Positions 8,351 through 17,459 are shown, numbered from the stretch's first letter. The stretch is 64,000 bases of DNA from Bacteroidales bacterium (GCA_017934545.1 JAGBJI010000002.1:271303-335302), one strand, 5' to 3'. Program-made: numbers and translations. Notes: generated from the letters alone by a model not told the origin.

Positions 8351-9373
8351 ATGAAGTTCAAAAGAGGCGACATATTGAAACTGCAGAACTATATTGCAGA
8401 AAAGCAAACGGTGACTGTGATAACTCATTACAACCCCGACGGCGACGCAGTAGGCTCCGGGACGGCATTGTTCCACTATTTGAAACTGTTGCTTAAGGAC
8501 GTACACTTCATAATTCCTAACAATGTTCCGTACAGCATTAATTTTCTATTGCAAGATGTTGATTATACCATTGCCGAGCGTGATTTCAAAAAGGCAAAGC
8601 AACGTTTGATGCAGACGGATTTGCTTTTCATGGTTGACATAAACAACTATTCGCGTTGCGGGGACAATTTGGAAAGGGTTTTAAAGGAAATATCGCCTTC
8701 TACGGTGTTGATTGACCACCATGTAGGGCCGCAGGCGTACGATGTGGTGTTTTCTTACCCCGATGCGTCGTCAACGTGCGAAGCCGTATGGAACGTTTTG
8801 AACCGTTTGAGCGGCAAAAAAATCTTTCCGCAAAACATTTCACGGGCGTTGTATACGGGTATAATGACCGACACAGGCTCTTTGAGCTTTTCGTGCAACC
8901 ATCCCGAGTTGTATACGGTTATTGCCAATCTGTTGAAATCGGGAATCGTTGCCTCAAAAATAAATCAGAAGATATTTGATACATATTCTGCCGACAGGTT
9001 AAGCCTTTTGGGTTATGCGATAAGCAAAAAACTCAAAGTGTTTCCTAAACAAAGGGCGGCATTTATAGCTTTGAGTGCAAAGGAATTGAATGATTTTCAT
9101 TATCAGGCGGGAGATTTGGAAGGTGTGGTGAACTATTGTCTGAAATTGGAGCAGGTTGATTTTTGTGCGTTGTTAAGCGAGCGTGACAACAAGATAAGAA
9201 TGTCGTTCAGAAGCAAGGACGAAAGCATTGACGTCAACAAATTCGCCATGAAATATTGGAACGGAGGAGGACATGTCATGGCTTCGGGCGGAAAAAGTTT
9301 CCTTCCGTTGAAACAAGTGGTGGAAATACTTACAAAACAAATATACAATAAAGAGTTTATTGTGAGAAATTGA
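8351..9373 (+). CDS. DHH-family phosphoesterase (NrnA-like oligoribonuclease / pAp phosphatase)
   Basis: The protein has 340 residues. The N-terminal DHH domain shows VITHYNPDGDAVGS (metal-binding His and Asp residues), a middle metal Asp in MVDINNYSR, and LIDHHVGP, the DHH motif itself. The C-terminal DHHA1 domain ends with GGGHVMASGG, which binds substrate. Proteins of this size and layout degrade short RNA (nano-RNA) and dephosphorylate 3'-phosphoadenosine 5'-phosphate; which activity dominates here cannot be told. It is first in a run with three FKBP-like genes, the next start lying 11 bp after its stop. Confidence 0.88.
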   Translation: MKFKRGDILKLQNYIAEKQTVTVITHYNPDGDAVGSGTALFHYLKLLLKDVHFIIPNNVPYSINFLLQDVDYTIAERDFKKAKQRLMQTDLLFMVDINNYSRCGDNLERVLKEISPSTVLIDHHVGPQAYDVVFSYPDASSTCEAVWNVLNRLSGKKIFPQNISRALYTGIMTDTGSLSFSCNHPELYTVIANLLKSGIVASKINQKIFDTYSADRLSLLGYAISKKLKVFPKQRAAFIALSAKELNDFHYQAGDLEGVVNYCLKLEQVDFCALLSERDNKIRMSFRSKDESIDVNKFAMKYWNGGGHVMASGGKSFLPLKQVVEILTKQIYNKEFIVRN

Positions 9374-9384
9374 TTCGGCAGGAT

Positions 9385-9939
9385 ATGAAACGGATTTTTT
9401 GTGTACTGATATTGATTGCGGTGTTTTGCTCTTGCGGCAAAAGAAATTACAATGAAGATTTTGCACAGGGGGCTGATGAAGAACTCAACCGTCAGAAAGA
9501 GCGTGAACAAATGATGGAAGAATCGTTCAGACAGGCAAACCATGTAATCAATTACAAGGAACAGGAAAACATAAAGTCGTTTATAAACCGCAGAAAGTGG
9601 AACGCCGAGTACCGCAACGGCGTATGGATTGAGGTTTTGTCGCAGGGTAAAGGCGAAAAAGAGATAACGGAAGACAACACGGTGACGCTTTTGTATACCT
9701 GTATGTTGCTCAACGGCGGTAAATGTTCGTCTGACAGCGTGGAAGAGAAAACTTTCAACGTAAAAGGCGACACCCAAGTGCCGTTCGGTCTGATTACGGC
9801 GGTGAAAATGCTCAAAAAACTTTCAAAGGCACGCATAATAATTCCGTCGGCTCTGAATTTCTTTATATCGGAGGACGGGGAAAAAATTTCTGATAACAAT
9901 ACATTGATATATACCGTAGAAATAAAAGAAGTGAAATGA
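9385..9939 (+). CDS. FKBP-like lipoprotein with a degenerate isomerase domain
   Basis: The 184-residue protein has a lipoprotein signal (MKRIFCVLIL, lipobox FCSC). A charged helix follows (EELNRQKEREQMMEE), then a C-terminal region patterned like FKBP: GVWIEVLSQGKG, TVTLLYTCMLLNGG, and a final strand TLIYTVEIKEV. The typical FKBP segments (FDxS, VIxGW, IPxxLAYG) are poorly kept, so catalytic activity is doubtful. Similar proteins such as GldI assist protein secretion and folding in gliding Bacteroidetes; the link is inference. The ATG at 9385 is preferred to the TTG at 9370 because it starts the signal peptide. Confidence 0.72.
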   Translation: MKRIFCVLILIAVFCSCGKRNYNEDFAQGADEELNRQKEREQMMEESFRQANHVINYKEQENIKSFINRRKWNAEYRNGVWIEVLSQGKGEKEITEDNTVTLLYTCMLLNGGKCSSDSVEEKTFNVKGDTQVPFGLITAVKMLKKLSKARIIIPSALNFFISEDGEKISDNNTLIYTVEIKEVK

Positions 9940-9940
9940 G

Positions 9941-10828
9941 ATGAAAACGAAAAGGAATTTGATTTTAATACTGACCATTCTTTGTTTTGCTTTTACAGGA
10001 TGCAAAGGCGATGACGGATTTATACAAACCGAGTCGGGATTTTCATTTAAAAGATGCACCAACCACGATTCCGCTCCGAAAGCTTCTGTAGGTGACGTGA
10101 TATACGGCGAAATGAAAATTTTGCTTAATGATAAACAGCCCGTAGCTTCTACTTACGGCTCGCCGGGACGGATGTTTGTTATCGGCAATTCAGAAGTGGG
10201 CAGCATAGATGAGTTTTTGCTCACTTTGCATGTAGGAGATTCGGCGGTGATGACCGTTCCTGCCGACAGCATGTCGCAATATACATCCAACATAGTGACG
10301 CGTCCGGGCGATAAATTGTACATCTACATGACTGTATCGCAGATTATATCCCGCAGCGAGATATCTTCCCAACAGAGAGAGGTGATTGAACGTCAGAAAG
10401 CGGAGGAAGAATCGCTTACGGACTATGTTCTGAACAATTATTCCCGTGCCAACCGCATGGAAAGCGGACTTTTTTATTTGAGCAAGTACGAAGGACAGGG
10501 TGCAAAGGTGCAGTACGGCAAACGCATATATGTTAATTACAGCGTAAAAGACACTTCGGGCAAATTGTACGACACAAACGTGGAACAAATTGCTAAAGAC
10601 AATTCTGTTTATTACCCGCAAAGATTGTACAAACCGTTTGATTTCATATTGGGAGATGACGCTTTGATAGCGGGATGGACAGAAGGATTGTCATATATGC
10701 ACGTAGGAGGTAAAGCAACGTTGGTTATACCGTCCAAACTTGCGTACGGGGAAACGGGAATGGGACAAATACCGCCATACACTCCGTTGGTGTTTGAGAT
10801 AAGTGTGGTGAATATGACCGATGAGTAG
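9941..10828 (+). CDS. FKBP-type peptidyl-prolyl isomerase lipoprotein
   Basis: The protein has 295 residues and a lipoprotein signal ending in FTGC, so it is probably membrane anchored in the periplasm. The first half is an FKBP-like N-terminal domain without clear active-site residues. The second half is a canonical FKBP domain: YVNYSVKDTSGKLYDTN, PFDFILGDDALIAGW, GGKATLVIPSKLAYGE, PPYTPLVFEISV. It should catalyse proline isomerisation during folding of exported proteins. It starts 1 bp after the previous stop, and the next gene starts 31 bp after its own stop. Confidence 0.88.
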   Translation: MKTKRNLILILTILCFAFTGCKGDDGFIQTESGFSFKRCTNHDSAPKASVGDVIYGEMKILLNDKQPVASTYGSPGRMFVIGNSEVGSIDEFLLTLHVGDSAVMTVPADSMSQYTSNIVTRPGDKLYIYMTVSQIISRSEISSQQREVIERQKAEEESLTDYVLNNYSRANRMESGLFYLSKYEGQGAKVQYGKRIYVNYSVKDTSGKLYDTNVEQIAKDNSVYYPQRLYKPFDFILGDDALIAGWTEGLSYMHVGGKATLVIPSKLAYGETGMGQIPPYTPLVFEISVVNMTDE

Positions 10829-10859
10829 AGAGAATAATAATTTAAAAACACATACAGCA

Positions 10860-11777
10860 ATGAAAAAAACAATATTTACCGTTGCAATTATTTGTTTATG
10901 CAACTTGGTTACGGCACAAAACGATGTCAACACCATGACTTTGGGTGATGACGGAGTGAGATACAAGATAGAAATCAGCAATCCGCAGGGACGCCAACTC
11001 AAAGAAGGCGATTTAATCATAGGAAGATACGAGATATTTTACGACGATTCGTTGATATTCTCTTGTATGAACCGTCCGCCTCAACCTGCTATTCCAGTAT
11101 TGGAACAAAACCGCGTGTTCAAAGGCGATTTGATGGACGGTTTGAAGCATATGCGTGAGGGTGAAACGGCATTGTTTGCCTTTGCAAAGGACTCTATGGC
11201 CAAATATCCTACGGGTGTGCCGGCAGATTTGGAGGCTTCGTATATTTATTACCGCGTTGCAGTGGATTCGTTGACTACTTTGGCGCAAATGCAGCGTGAG
11301 ATGGAAGCCCGTCAGGCAGAAATAGACAAACAGGCCGACAGTATGCGGGCAATAGAAAACGAAATGATTGAAACTTATTTGCAGCAAAACTCTTGGGACA
11401 AGACCAAAAAAGACGGTATTTACGTAAAACACTTGGTTCAGGGCAGCGGACGGCAGGCCAAGGACGGCGACGTGGTTCAGATTCATTACATAGGACAGTT
11501 GCTTGACGGCAAAGTGTTTGACACATCTGTTGAAGATGTTGCAAAGGAAAACGGAAAGTACAATGCGGCAAGGGATTACAAACCTTTGGAATTCAAAATC
11601 GGAGCAGGTCAAATGATACCCGGCTTTGAGATTGCGGCAAAACAGTTGAAGCAAGGCGGCAAAGCAACGGTATTATTACCGAGCGATTTGGCTTACGGAA
11701 GCAGGGATTTGGGCGATATAAAGCCTTTCTCACCGCTTTTGTTCACAATAGAGTTGGTTAAAATTGTCAATAAATAA
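10860..11777 (+). CDS. Exported FKBP-type peptidyl-prolyl isomerase
   Basis: This 305-residue protein has a classical signal peptide (MKKTIFTVAIICLCNLVTAQ) with no lipobox Cys, so unlike its two neighbours it is probably soluble in the periplasm. A first, atypical FKBP-like region is followed by a helical linker rich in Gln/Glu/Arg, then a canonical FKBP domain: VQIHYIGQLLDGKVFDTS, PLEFKIGAGQMIPGFE, GGKATVLLPSDLAYGS, SPLLFTIELVKI. The ATG at 10860 is chosen over an upstream start at 10821, which would overlap the previous gene and bury the signal peptide. It is last in the DHH-FKBP run. Confidence 0.88.
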   Translation: MKKTIFTVAIICLCNLVTAQNDVNTMTLGDDGVRYKIEISNPQGRQLKEGDLIIGRYEIFYDDSLIFSCMNRPPQPAIPVLEQNRVFKGDLMDGLKHMREGETALFAFAKDSMAKYPTGVPADLEASYIYYRVAVDSLTTLAQMQREMEARQAEIDKQADSMRAIENEMIETYLQQNSWDKTKKDGIYVKHLVQGSGRQAKDGDVVQIHYIGQLLDGKVFDTSVEDVAKENGKYNAARDYKPLEFKIGAGQMIPGFEIAAKQLKQGGKATVLLPSDLAYGSRDLGDIKPFSPLLFTIELVKIVNK

Positions 11778-11839
11778 AAATAAAAAGGCGTTTTGTTGCA
11801 GCCTTTTCAGATAAAAATGATGCCCGACGCCGTTTAATT

Positions 11840-11952
11840 TCCGCCCCTTGCGGAAACAATTCCGAAAAAACCTATTTTTTCGCATCAAAAAAATAGGTTT
11901 TTTAAGGCAAAAAAATAGTTTTTTTTCACATTAAAGCGGCAAGGGGCGGAAA
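11840..11952. repeat. A/T-tract array with CCTA/TAGG cores
   Basis: Three units lie at about 11865-11880 (core CCTA), 11885-11903 (TAGG) and 11907-11927 (TAG), about 21-22 bp apart. The first two are reverse complements and can form a hairpin with a 6-nt loop. The array is framed by an inverted repeat, CCGCCCCTTGC at 11841-11851 and GCAAGGGGCGG at 11939-11949. It sits between the FKBP run and the exonuclease gene. Confidence 0.88.
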
Positions 11953-12027
11953 CACAAAGGCAAAAGGCGGATTTTTAATCTCAAGGGGCGGGGAAAAACA
12001 GCGTTTTTGTTTAAACAGAAAGAAAAG

Positions 12028-12831
12028 ATGGAACTTAATTTACAAAAACCGATAGTCTTTTTTGACCTTGAAACTACGGGAGTCAACATAGGAAAAGACC
12101 GTATTATACAAATAGGTATGATAAAACTTATGCCTGACGGCGGGCAAATGAAATACAATCAGTTAATCAACCCGAAGATGCATATTGCGGAGGAGATTTC
12201 AAGGCTTACGGGCATAACCGACGGCGATGTAGCCATGTCGCCCGAGTTCAAAACCGTGGCTCAGGAGATTAAAGACTTTATTGGCGAGAGCGATTTGGCG
12301 GGATTCAACTCCAATAAGTTTGACATACCGTTGTTGGTTGAAGAGTTTTTGCGTTGCGGTGTTGATTTTGAGTTGACAGGGCGCAGTCTTATTGACGTTC
12401 AGAACATATTTCACAAGATGGAACAGCGTACGCTTTCGGCAGCATACAAGTTTTATTGCGGCAAGGAGTTGACCGACGCCCATTCGGCAGACGGTGACAC
12501 GCTTGCAACGTTGGAAGTGTTGAAAGCACAGCTGGACCGATACGACGGAGTTGAGTACAAAGACGGCGAAGGCAGGATTTCCAAGCCCGTAGTTAATGAC
12601 ATGAAACAGTTGGGACGCTTTTCCCGTACTAACAATTGGGCGGATTTGGCGGGTCATATATATTATGACGACAATTTGGTGCCGTGTTTCAACTTCGGAA
12701 AGCACAAAGGTACTCCTGTTGCCGAGGTATTTAAAAAGGAACCGTCGTACTACGCTTGGATGATGAACGCCGAGTTTCCTCTGTCTACGAAAAAAATCAT
12801 CAAACAGATAAAAGAATTGAGCAGAATATAA
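12028..12831 (+). CDS. DnaQ-like 3'-5' exonuclease with an ExoX-type C-terminal region
   Basis: The protein has 267 residues. Residues 10-20 read VFFDLETTG, with Asp13 and Glu15 as the Exo I metal ligands of the DEDD exonuclease family; GFNSNKFDIPLL fits Exo II, and HSADGDTLAT near residue 152 fits Exo III with a His (DEDDh type). The C-terminal 50 residues (FNFGKHKGTPV, YYAWMMNAEFP) resemble the small C-terminal domain of exodeoxyribonuclease X-like proteins. It may act in proofreading or repair. The ATG at 12028 is preferred to a TTG at 12007. The next gene starts 13 bp downstream, suggesting cotranscription through recN. Confidence 0.85.
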   Translation: MELNLQKPIVFFDLETTGVNIGKDRIIQIGMIKLMPDGGQMKYNQLINPKMHIAEEISRLTGITDGDVAMSPEFKTVAQEIKDFIGESDLAGFNSNKFDIPLLVEEFLRCGVDFELTGRSLIDVQNIFHKMEQRTLSAAYKFYCGKELTDAHSADGDTLATLEVLKAQLDRYDGVEYKDGEGRISKPVVNDMKQLGRFSRTNNWADLAGHIYYDDNLVPCFNFGKHKGTPVAEVFKKEPSYYAWMMNAEFPLSTKKIIKQIKELSRI

Positions 12832-12844
12832 ACTGAAAACGATT

Positions 12845-13459
12845 ATGAAACTACTTTGCATTGGCAGAAACTATACCGAACACATCAAAGAGTTGGGAAA
12901 CCAAGTGCCAGAAGACATAGTGTTCTTTTTAAAGCCCGATACTGCATTGACAAGAGGCGGAGAGGATTTTTATTTTCCTGATTTTTCGTCCGAAGTTCAC
13001 TACGAATGCGAGCTTGTGGTGAAGATTGACAAGGTCGGAAAGTGCATTCCGATTGAATATGCCAAGGATTACTATTCGCAGGTGGGGCTTGGCATAGATT
13101 ATACGCTGCGTGACGTTCAGAGCAAGTACAAAGCCAAAGGCCTGCCGTGGACTTTGGCAAAGGGATTTGACTATTCTGCCCCCGTAAGTGAGTTTACGGA
13201 TTTGAAACAACTGCAAAAAGACATACAGGACATACACTTTACTTTGGTAAAGAACGGAGTTGAGGTGCAAAACGGTCACACTGCCTGCATGATACATACG
13301 GTTGACGAGATTATATCCTATATCTCACGGTTTATTACGCTGAAAACGGGCGATTTAATCTTCACCGGAACGCCGCAGGGTGTAGGAGCAATCCAAAAAG
13401 GCGATGTTTTGGAAGCCTTTTTAGAGGGAAAAAGCGTGTTGAAGCAGGAAATAAAATAA
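12845..13459 (+). CDS. Fumarylacetoacetate hydrolase family protein
   Basis: At 204 residues this is a minimal FAH fold. The start KLLCIGRNYTEHIKELGN and FFLKPDTAL match the substrate and metal loop. EVHYECELVV carries the acidic metal ligands, and TGDLIFTGTPQGVGAIQKGD is the diagnostic C-terminal segment. Members act as acylpyruvate hydrolases, oxaloacetate decarboxylases or tautomerases; the substrate cannot be chosen. It lies between the exonuclease and recN in the same direction. Confidence 0.9.
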   Translation: MKLLCIGRNYTEHIKELGNQVPEDIVFFLKPDTALTRGGEDFYFPDFSSEVHYECELVVKIDKVGKCIPIEYAKDYYSQVGLGIDYTLRDVQSKYKAKGLPWTLAKGFDYSAPVSEFTDLKQLQKDIQDIHFTLVKNGVEVQNGHTACMIHTVDEIISYISRFITLKTGDLIFTGTPQGVGAIQKGDVLEAFLEGKSVLKQEIK

Positions 13460-13502
13460 ACGTTAGGTTGTTTGCGGTTGATAAAACCTTTGTTTGACGG
13501 TT

Positions 13503-15161
13503 ATGTTAGTATCATTGAAAATAGAGAATTATGCCCTTATCCGTTCAAGTTGTATAAATTTTAATGACGGATTCAGTGCCGTGACGGGCGAAACGGGTGC
13601 AGGCAAAAGTATAATGATGGGTGCTTTGTCGCTTGTGCTTGGTGAACGTGCCGATACGCAGGTTTTGACGGATAAAAACTCAAAATGCGTTATAGAAGCC
13701 GTGTTCAGTTTGGGTGAAGAGATGAAAGATTTGTTTGAGGCCAATGATTTGGACTTTGATACTTCGTCCGTGTTCCGCAGGGAGATAACTCCGTCGGGCA
13801 AATCCAGGGCTTTTATCAACGATACGCCCGTTCAACTCTCGGTAATGAAGTCTTTTGCCGACGTATTGGTGGATATACATTCGCAGAGTTCCACCGTCAA
13901 ACTGTGTTCGCATGCTTACCAATTGTCAATAGTGGATTCGTTGTTGGAGGACAGGAATCTGTTGGCGTGCTGGCACAAAGAATTTTCACACTACCGCTTG
14001 ATACAAAAATCAATTGAGGAGTTGGAAGAGCGGCAAAACGCTTTGATAAAAGAGGAATCGTACAACCGTTTTTTGTTTGAAGAACTTGACAAAGCAAATT
14101 TGCAAGACGGCGAGCAGGAGGAAGACGAGAGATTGGCGGAACTGTATGCCAACAGCGGAAAAATAAAAGAGAATATAACTGAATCACTTTCGCTTTTGGA
14201 CAACGAGCAGGACAATAATATAATAGGTATGCTCAACGAAACCAATTACCGTTTGGAAAAAATAGCTTCGCACAATCAGTTGTTGGCTGAACTTTACAGC
14301 CGTTTGAAATCAGCAAGCATAGAACTCAAAGATATTTATGCCGAGTTGAATTCATTTAACGACGGGTTGGATTTTGATTCGAAAGATATGGAGCAACTCA
14401 CCCAACGGCTCAACGTGATTTATGATTTGGAGAGAAAACATAACGTCAAAACCATTGCAGAATTGCTTGCAATCAAAGATGATTTGCAGAAAAAATTGTC
14501 TGATATACAAAGTTTTGAATGGCAGATAGATGATTTGAACGGGCAGAAAAGACGCTCGGAATCAGAATTGGATATTTTGTCTGCAATGTTGACCGACCAA
14601 AGAAAGCAAGCCGCAGAATTTTTATCACAAAAGGTAAAACCGTTGTTGAGTTCCATGTCAATGAAAGACGCCGTTTTTCAGGTTGAAATCACGCAGGAAA
14701 ACGGTTACAACGTAAACGGAAACGACAAAGTAAGATTTCTTTTCAATGCCAACAAGACTAAAGACAATCAGTTGCAGGATTTGTCGGACGTTATCTCGGG
14801 CGGGGAACTCTCGCGTCTGATGTTGGCGGTAAAGACCGTGATTGCATCCAAATATTCCGTAGACACATTGATATTTGACGAGATAGATACGGGCATAAGC
14901 GGCGATATTGCTTCAAAAGTTGCTGACATTATGCGGACAATATCCCAAGAGCGTCAAGTTATTGCCATAACCCATTTGGTTCAGGTGGCTGCCAAGGCGG
15001 ACAATCAATATAAAGTATACAAACAAATAGTTGATAACCAGACCCAAAGCAATGTTTCGCTGCTTACACATGACCAAAGAATAGAGGAATTGGCTAAAAT
15101 GCTTTCGGGCGATAAGGTTACCAAGGAAGCCGTTGCCAATGCCAAATCATTGTTGCAATAA
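13503..15161 (+). CDS. recN: DNA repair protein RecN
   Basis: RecN is an SMC-like ATPase for double-strand break repair. The 552 residues carry Walker A GETGAGKSIMMG near residue 30, two long helical coiled-coil stretches (about 150-360), the signature VISGGELSRLMLAVK, and Walker B LIFDEIDTGISG. TH in AITHLVQVAAKAD matches the RecN C-terminus. The ATG at 13503 gives the standard MLVSLKIENYALI start. It may be cotranscribed with the exonuclease and hydrolase genes upstream. Confidence 0.96.
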   Translation: MLVSLKIENYALIRSSCINFNDGFSAVTGETGAGKSIMMGALSLVLGERADTQVLTDKNSKCVIEAVFSLGEEMKDLFEANDLDFDTSSVFRREITPSGKSRAFINDTPVQLSVMKSFADVLVDIHSQSSTVKLCSHAYQLSIVDSLLEDRNLLACWHKEFSHYRLIQKSIEELEERQNALIKEESYNRFLFEELDKANLQDGEQEEDERLAELYANSGKIKENITESLSLLDNEQDNNIIGMLNETNYRLEKIASHNQLLAELYSRLKSASIELKDIYAELNSFNDGLDFDSKDMEQLTQRLNVIYDLERKHNVKTIAELLAIKDDLQKKLSDIQSFEWQIDDLNGQKRRSESELDILSAMLTDQRKQAAEFLSQKVKPLLSSMSMKDAVFQVEITQENGYNVNGNDKVRFLFNANKTKDNQLQDLSDVISGGELSRLMLAVKTVIASKYSVDTLIFDEIDTGISGDIASKVADIMRTISQERQVIAITHLVQVAAKADNQYKVYKQIVDNQTQSNVSLLTHDQRIEELAKMLSGDKVTKEAVANAKSLLQ

Positions 15162-15224
15162 TTTTTTTCGGGCAAAGGGTCAAAGCAAAGTGTTAAAATC
15201 ACAGATGAAAAAATTGTTTTGTGA

Positions 15225-15340
15225 AAAGAAAAATAAAAAACATATGTTTTTCAATTCAAAAACATATGTTTTTTGATTAAAATTCATATGTTTTTTTGAA
15301 AAAATACATATGTTTTTTGTTTTTGGATTCAGAAAACGGT
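15225..15340. repeat. 22-bp-phased CATATG palindrome array
   Basis: CATATG cores at 15241, 15263, 15285 and 15307 are exactly 22 bp apart; inner units are joined by GATTAAAATT. The right flank is GGATTCAGAAAACGG, the same as the copy at 16.1 kb. The array fills the gap between recN and recR. Confidence 0.92.
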
Positions 15341-15356
15341 TAAAAGGAAAATGTTT

Positions 15357-15364
15357 TAATTTTG
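15357..15364 (+). promoter_or_regulatory. -7 element of the recR promoter
   Basis: TAATTTTG lies 19 bp before the recR start, directly to the right of the repeat array. Confidence 0.5.
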
Positions 15365-15383
15365 CACAAATATTATAATAAAT

Positions 15384-16001
15384 ATGAATTATCCGTCCGT
15401 ACATTTGGAAAGCGTTATCAATGAGTTTGCAAAACTTCCCGGCGTGGGCAGCAGAACGGCGTTGAGGTTTGCATTGCATCTTTTAAGCGAAGACCAAACG
15501 CAGGTCAATCAATTGGCACAGTCCATTATTAATTTGAAAAGCGAGGTCAAACTCTGCCGTCATTGCTATTCGGTTTCGGACAGCGACGAATGTGAGGTTT
15601 GCCGCGATACCCGCCGCAACCGTTCTTTGATTTGCGTGGTGGAAAACATCAGGGACGTTATGGCAATAGAGGATACGGATTCGTTCAACGGCGTATACCA
15701 TGTCTTGGGAGGGGTTATCTCGCCCGTTGACGGCATAGGTGCGGGCGACATAAGGATAAAGGAGTTGGTGGAGCGTGTGGCAAAGGAAGACATAAAGGAG
15801 ATTATACTTGCCCTGCCCACAACTATGGAAGGTGACACTACGTGTTTTTATATAAATAAATCGGTTAAAGATTTCGGCGTTAAAGTTTCTGCGTTGAGTA
15901 GGGGTGTAAGCATAGGCGACAATATAGAATACACCGACGGCATAACGCTTGCCCGTTCCATTACCAACAGAATGCCTTTTGATGCAATATACGGCAGATA
16001 A
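15384..16001 (+). CDS. recR: Recombination mediator RecR
   Basis: RecR helps load RecA at gaps with RecO or RecF. The protein has 205 residues: an N-terminal helix-hairpin-helix (FAKLPGVGSRTALRFALHLL), a four-Cys zinc finger (CRHCYSVSDSDECEVC), and a Toprim domain beginning ICVVENIRDVMAIE. Length is standard. The C-terminal RGVSIGDNIEYTD is typical. It is a single-gene unit between two repeat arrays. Confidence 0.96.
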   Translation: MNYPSVHLESVINEFAKLPGVGSRTALRFALHLLSEDQTQVNQLAQSIINLKSEVKLCRHCYSVSDSDECEVCRDTRRNRSLICVVENIRDVMAIEDTDSFNGVYHVLGGVISPVDGIGAGDIRIKELVERVAKEDIKEIILALPTTMEGDTTCFYINKSVKDFGVKVSALSRGVSIGDNIEYTDGITLARSITNRMPFDAIYGR

Positions 16002-16029
16002 CATTAAAGCGTTGTAAAACAAATCTATA

Positions 16030-16175
16030 TTGCGGTTAAAAAGTATTGAATTCAGAAAGTAAAGAAAAAAAACATATGTTTTTGAAAGAAAAAACATATG
16101 TTTTTTGATTAAAATTCATATGTTTTTTTGAAAAAATACATATGTTTTTTGAAAACGGATTCAGAAAACAATTTT
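16030..16175. repeat. 22-bp-phased CATATG palindrome array
   Basis: CATATG cores at 16073, 16095, 16117 and 16139 are exactly 22 bp apart; inner units are joined by GATTAAAATT. GAATTCAGAAAG lies left and GGATTCAGAAAACAATTTT right. The 309-bp gap between recR and dnaN contains only this array and the dnaN promoter. Confidence 0.92.
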
Positions 16176-16242
16176 TTAAACTCTGTGAATTAATTGTTGA
16201 TAAGTAATTGTATTATTTTATACGGGTATAAAATAAAGTTAT

Positions 16243-16250
16243 TATCTTTG
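16243..16250 (+). promoter_or_regulatory. -7 element of the dnaN promoter
   Basis: TATCTTTG fits TAnnTTTG and is 60 bp before the dnaN start. Confidence 0.5.
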
Positions 16251-16310
16251 CATAACGGTAGTTTTTTACTGCCTTGAAACAGATTGGTCAATTAAATAAA
16301 AGATAAAATT

Positions 16311-17459
16311 ATGAAATTTATTGTTCACGGCGGCACATTGTCCCGTTCGTTAAACTCAATACTGGGTTTGGTTTCAAAAAACAATACAATACCTATTGTA
16401 GAGAATTTCCTGTTTGAACTAAACGGCAAAACTCTGAACATAACGGCATCCGATTTGGAAACGGTTGCCAATGTCAGCATTGAGTTGCAGGACGCCGAAG
16501 AGATAGGCGTAACCCGTGTGTGTATACCCGGCAAAGACCTTAACACGCTGGTAAGTCAGTTGACGGACTCTCCGTTGAATATATTTGTCAACGAAGATTA
16601 TTCGGTTGACATTGCAACCAACGAGGGCGGCAAATACAACTTCAAAGGTTTGGATGCGGAAGATTATCCTCAGATGATAACCATTGAAGACAAGAACGAG
16701 TTTACGATACATTCGGCAACCTTTGTCAATGCAATCAACAAAACATTGTTTGCAACCTCAAACGACGAGTTCCGTCCGCAGATGGCAGGCGTTTTGTGCG
16801 AGTTTTCTCCTAAAGGATTGACGTTCGTAGGTACGGATTCCCACAAATTGGTGCGTTTCAGAAACACTTCCTATGCAACGGATGACGAAAAAGCGTTCAT
16901 ATTGCCTAAAAAAACGCTTAACCTTATGGGCAAAATATTGTCCTCAATCAACGAAGACATTGAGATAAAAGTTGAAAACAACGTTTCCAACATAGCTTTC
17001 TATTTCAACAATTACCACTTTGCATGCCGTTTGATAGAAGGTAAGTATCCTCAATACGAGGCTGCAATCCCGGTAAACAATCCTAACAAACTTTTGGTGG
17101 CAAAGAATCAGTTGACAGACAGCGTAAAGCGTATCTCAATCTTTACCAATCAGGCAACAAATCAGATTCGCTTTGAAGTAACGGGCAAAGAAATAATTAT
17201 ACAAGCCGAAGATATTGACGCCCAAAACAAAGCACAGGAACGCGTGGCATGCTCTTACGAGGGCGAAGATATGGTTATAGGTTTGAATGCCAAGTATCTG
17301 TTGGAAATACTTAACAACATAGATACGGAGAACGTTTGTTTCGAAATGTCAAAACCCGAACGTCCTTGCATAGTTACTCCTTATGACGAGGAAAACAAAG
17401 AAGAGCAGCAGACCGAAAGCCTTCTTATGTTGGTAATGCCCGTAATTTTGATGAATTAA
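16311..17459 (+). CDS. dnaN: DNA polymerase III beta subunit (sliding clamp)
   Basis: The clamp is a dimeric ring that tethers the polymerase to DNA. The 382 residues match the three-domain clamp: SRSLNSILGLVSKNNTIPI at the start, FKGLDAEDYPQM closing domain 1, the domain 2 segment FVGTDSHKLVRFR, and the C-terminal VTPYDEENK followed by LLMLVMPVILM. It is not next to dnaA here, and no origin-like boxes were recognised. The C1 peptidase gene follows after 32 bp. Confidence 0.96.
   Translation: MKFIVHGGTLSRSLNSILGLVSKNNTIPIVENFLFELNGKTLNITASDLETVANVSIELQDAEEIGVTRVCIPGKDLNTLVSQLTDSPLNIFVNEDYSVDIATNEGGKYNFKGLDAEDYPQMITIEDKNEFTIHSATFVNAINKTLFATSNDEFRPQMAGVLCEFSPKGLTFVGTDSHKLVRFRNTSYATDDEKAFILPKKTLNLMGKILSSINEDIEIKVENNVSNIAFYFNNYHFACRLIEGKYPQYEAAIPVNNPNKLLVAKNQLTDSVKRISIFTNQATNQIRFEVTGKEIIIQAEDIDAQNKAQERVACSYEGEDMVIGLNAKYLLEILNNIDTENVCFEMSKPERPCIVTPYDEENKEEQQTESLLMLVMPVILMN

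Noticed and set aside
11782-11807. Rho-independent terminator after the third FKBP gene
   Set aside because: AAAAGGC/GCCTTTT gives only a 7-bp stem with no T-run beyond it; too weak to list.
16002-16310. Replication origin next to dnaN
   Set aside because: No dnaA gene and no cluster of TTATCCACA-like boxes; the gap is explained by the repeat array and the dnaN promoter.
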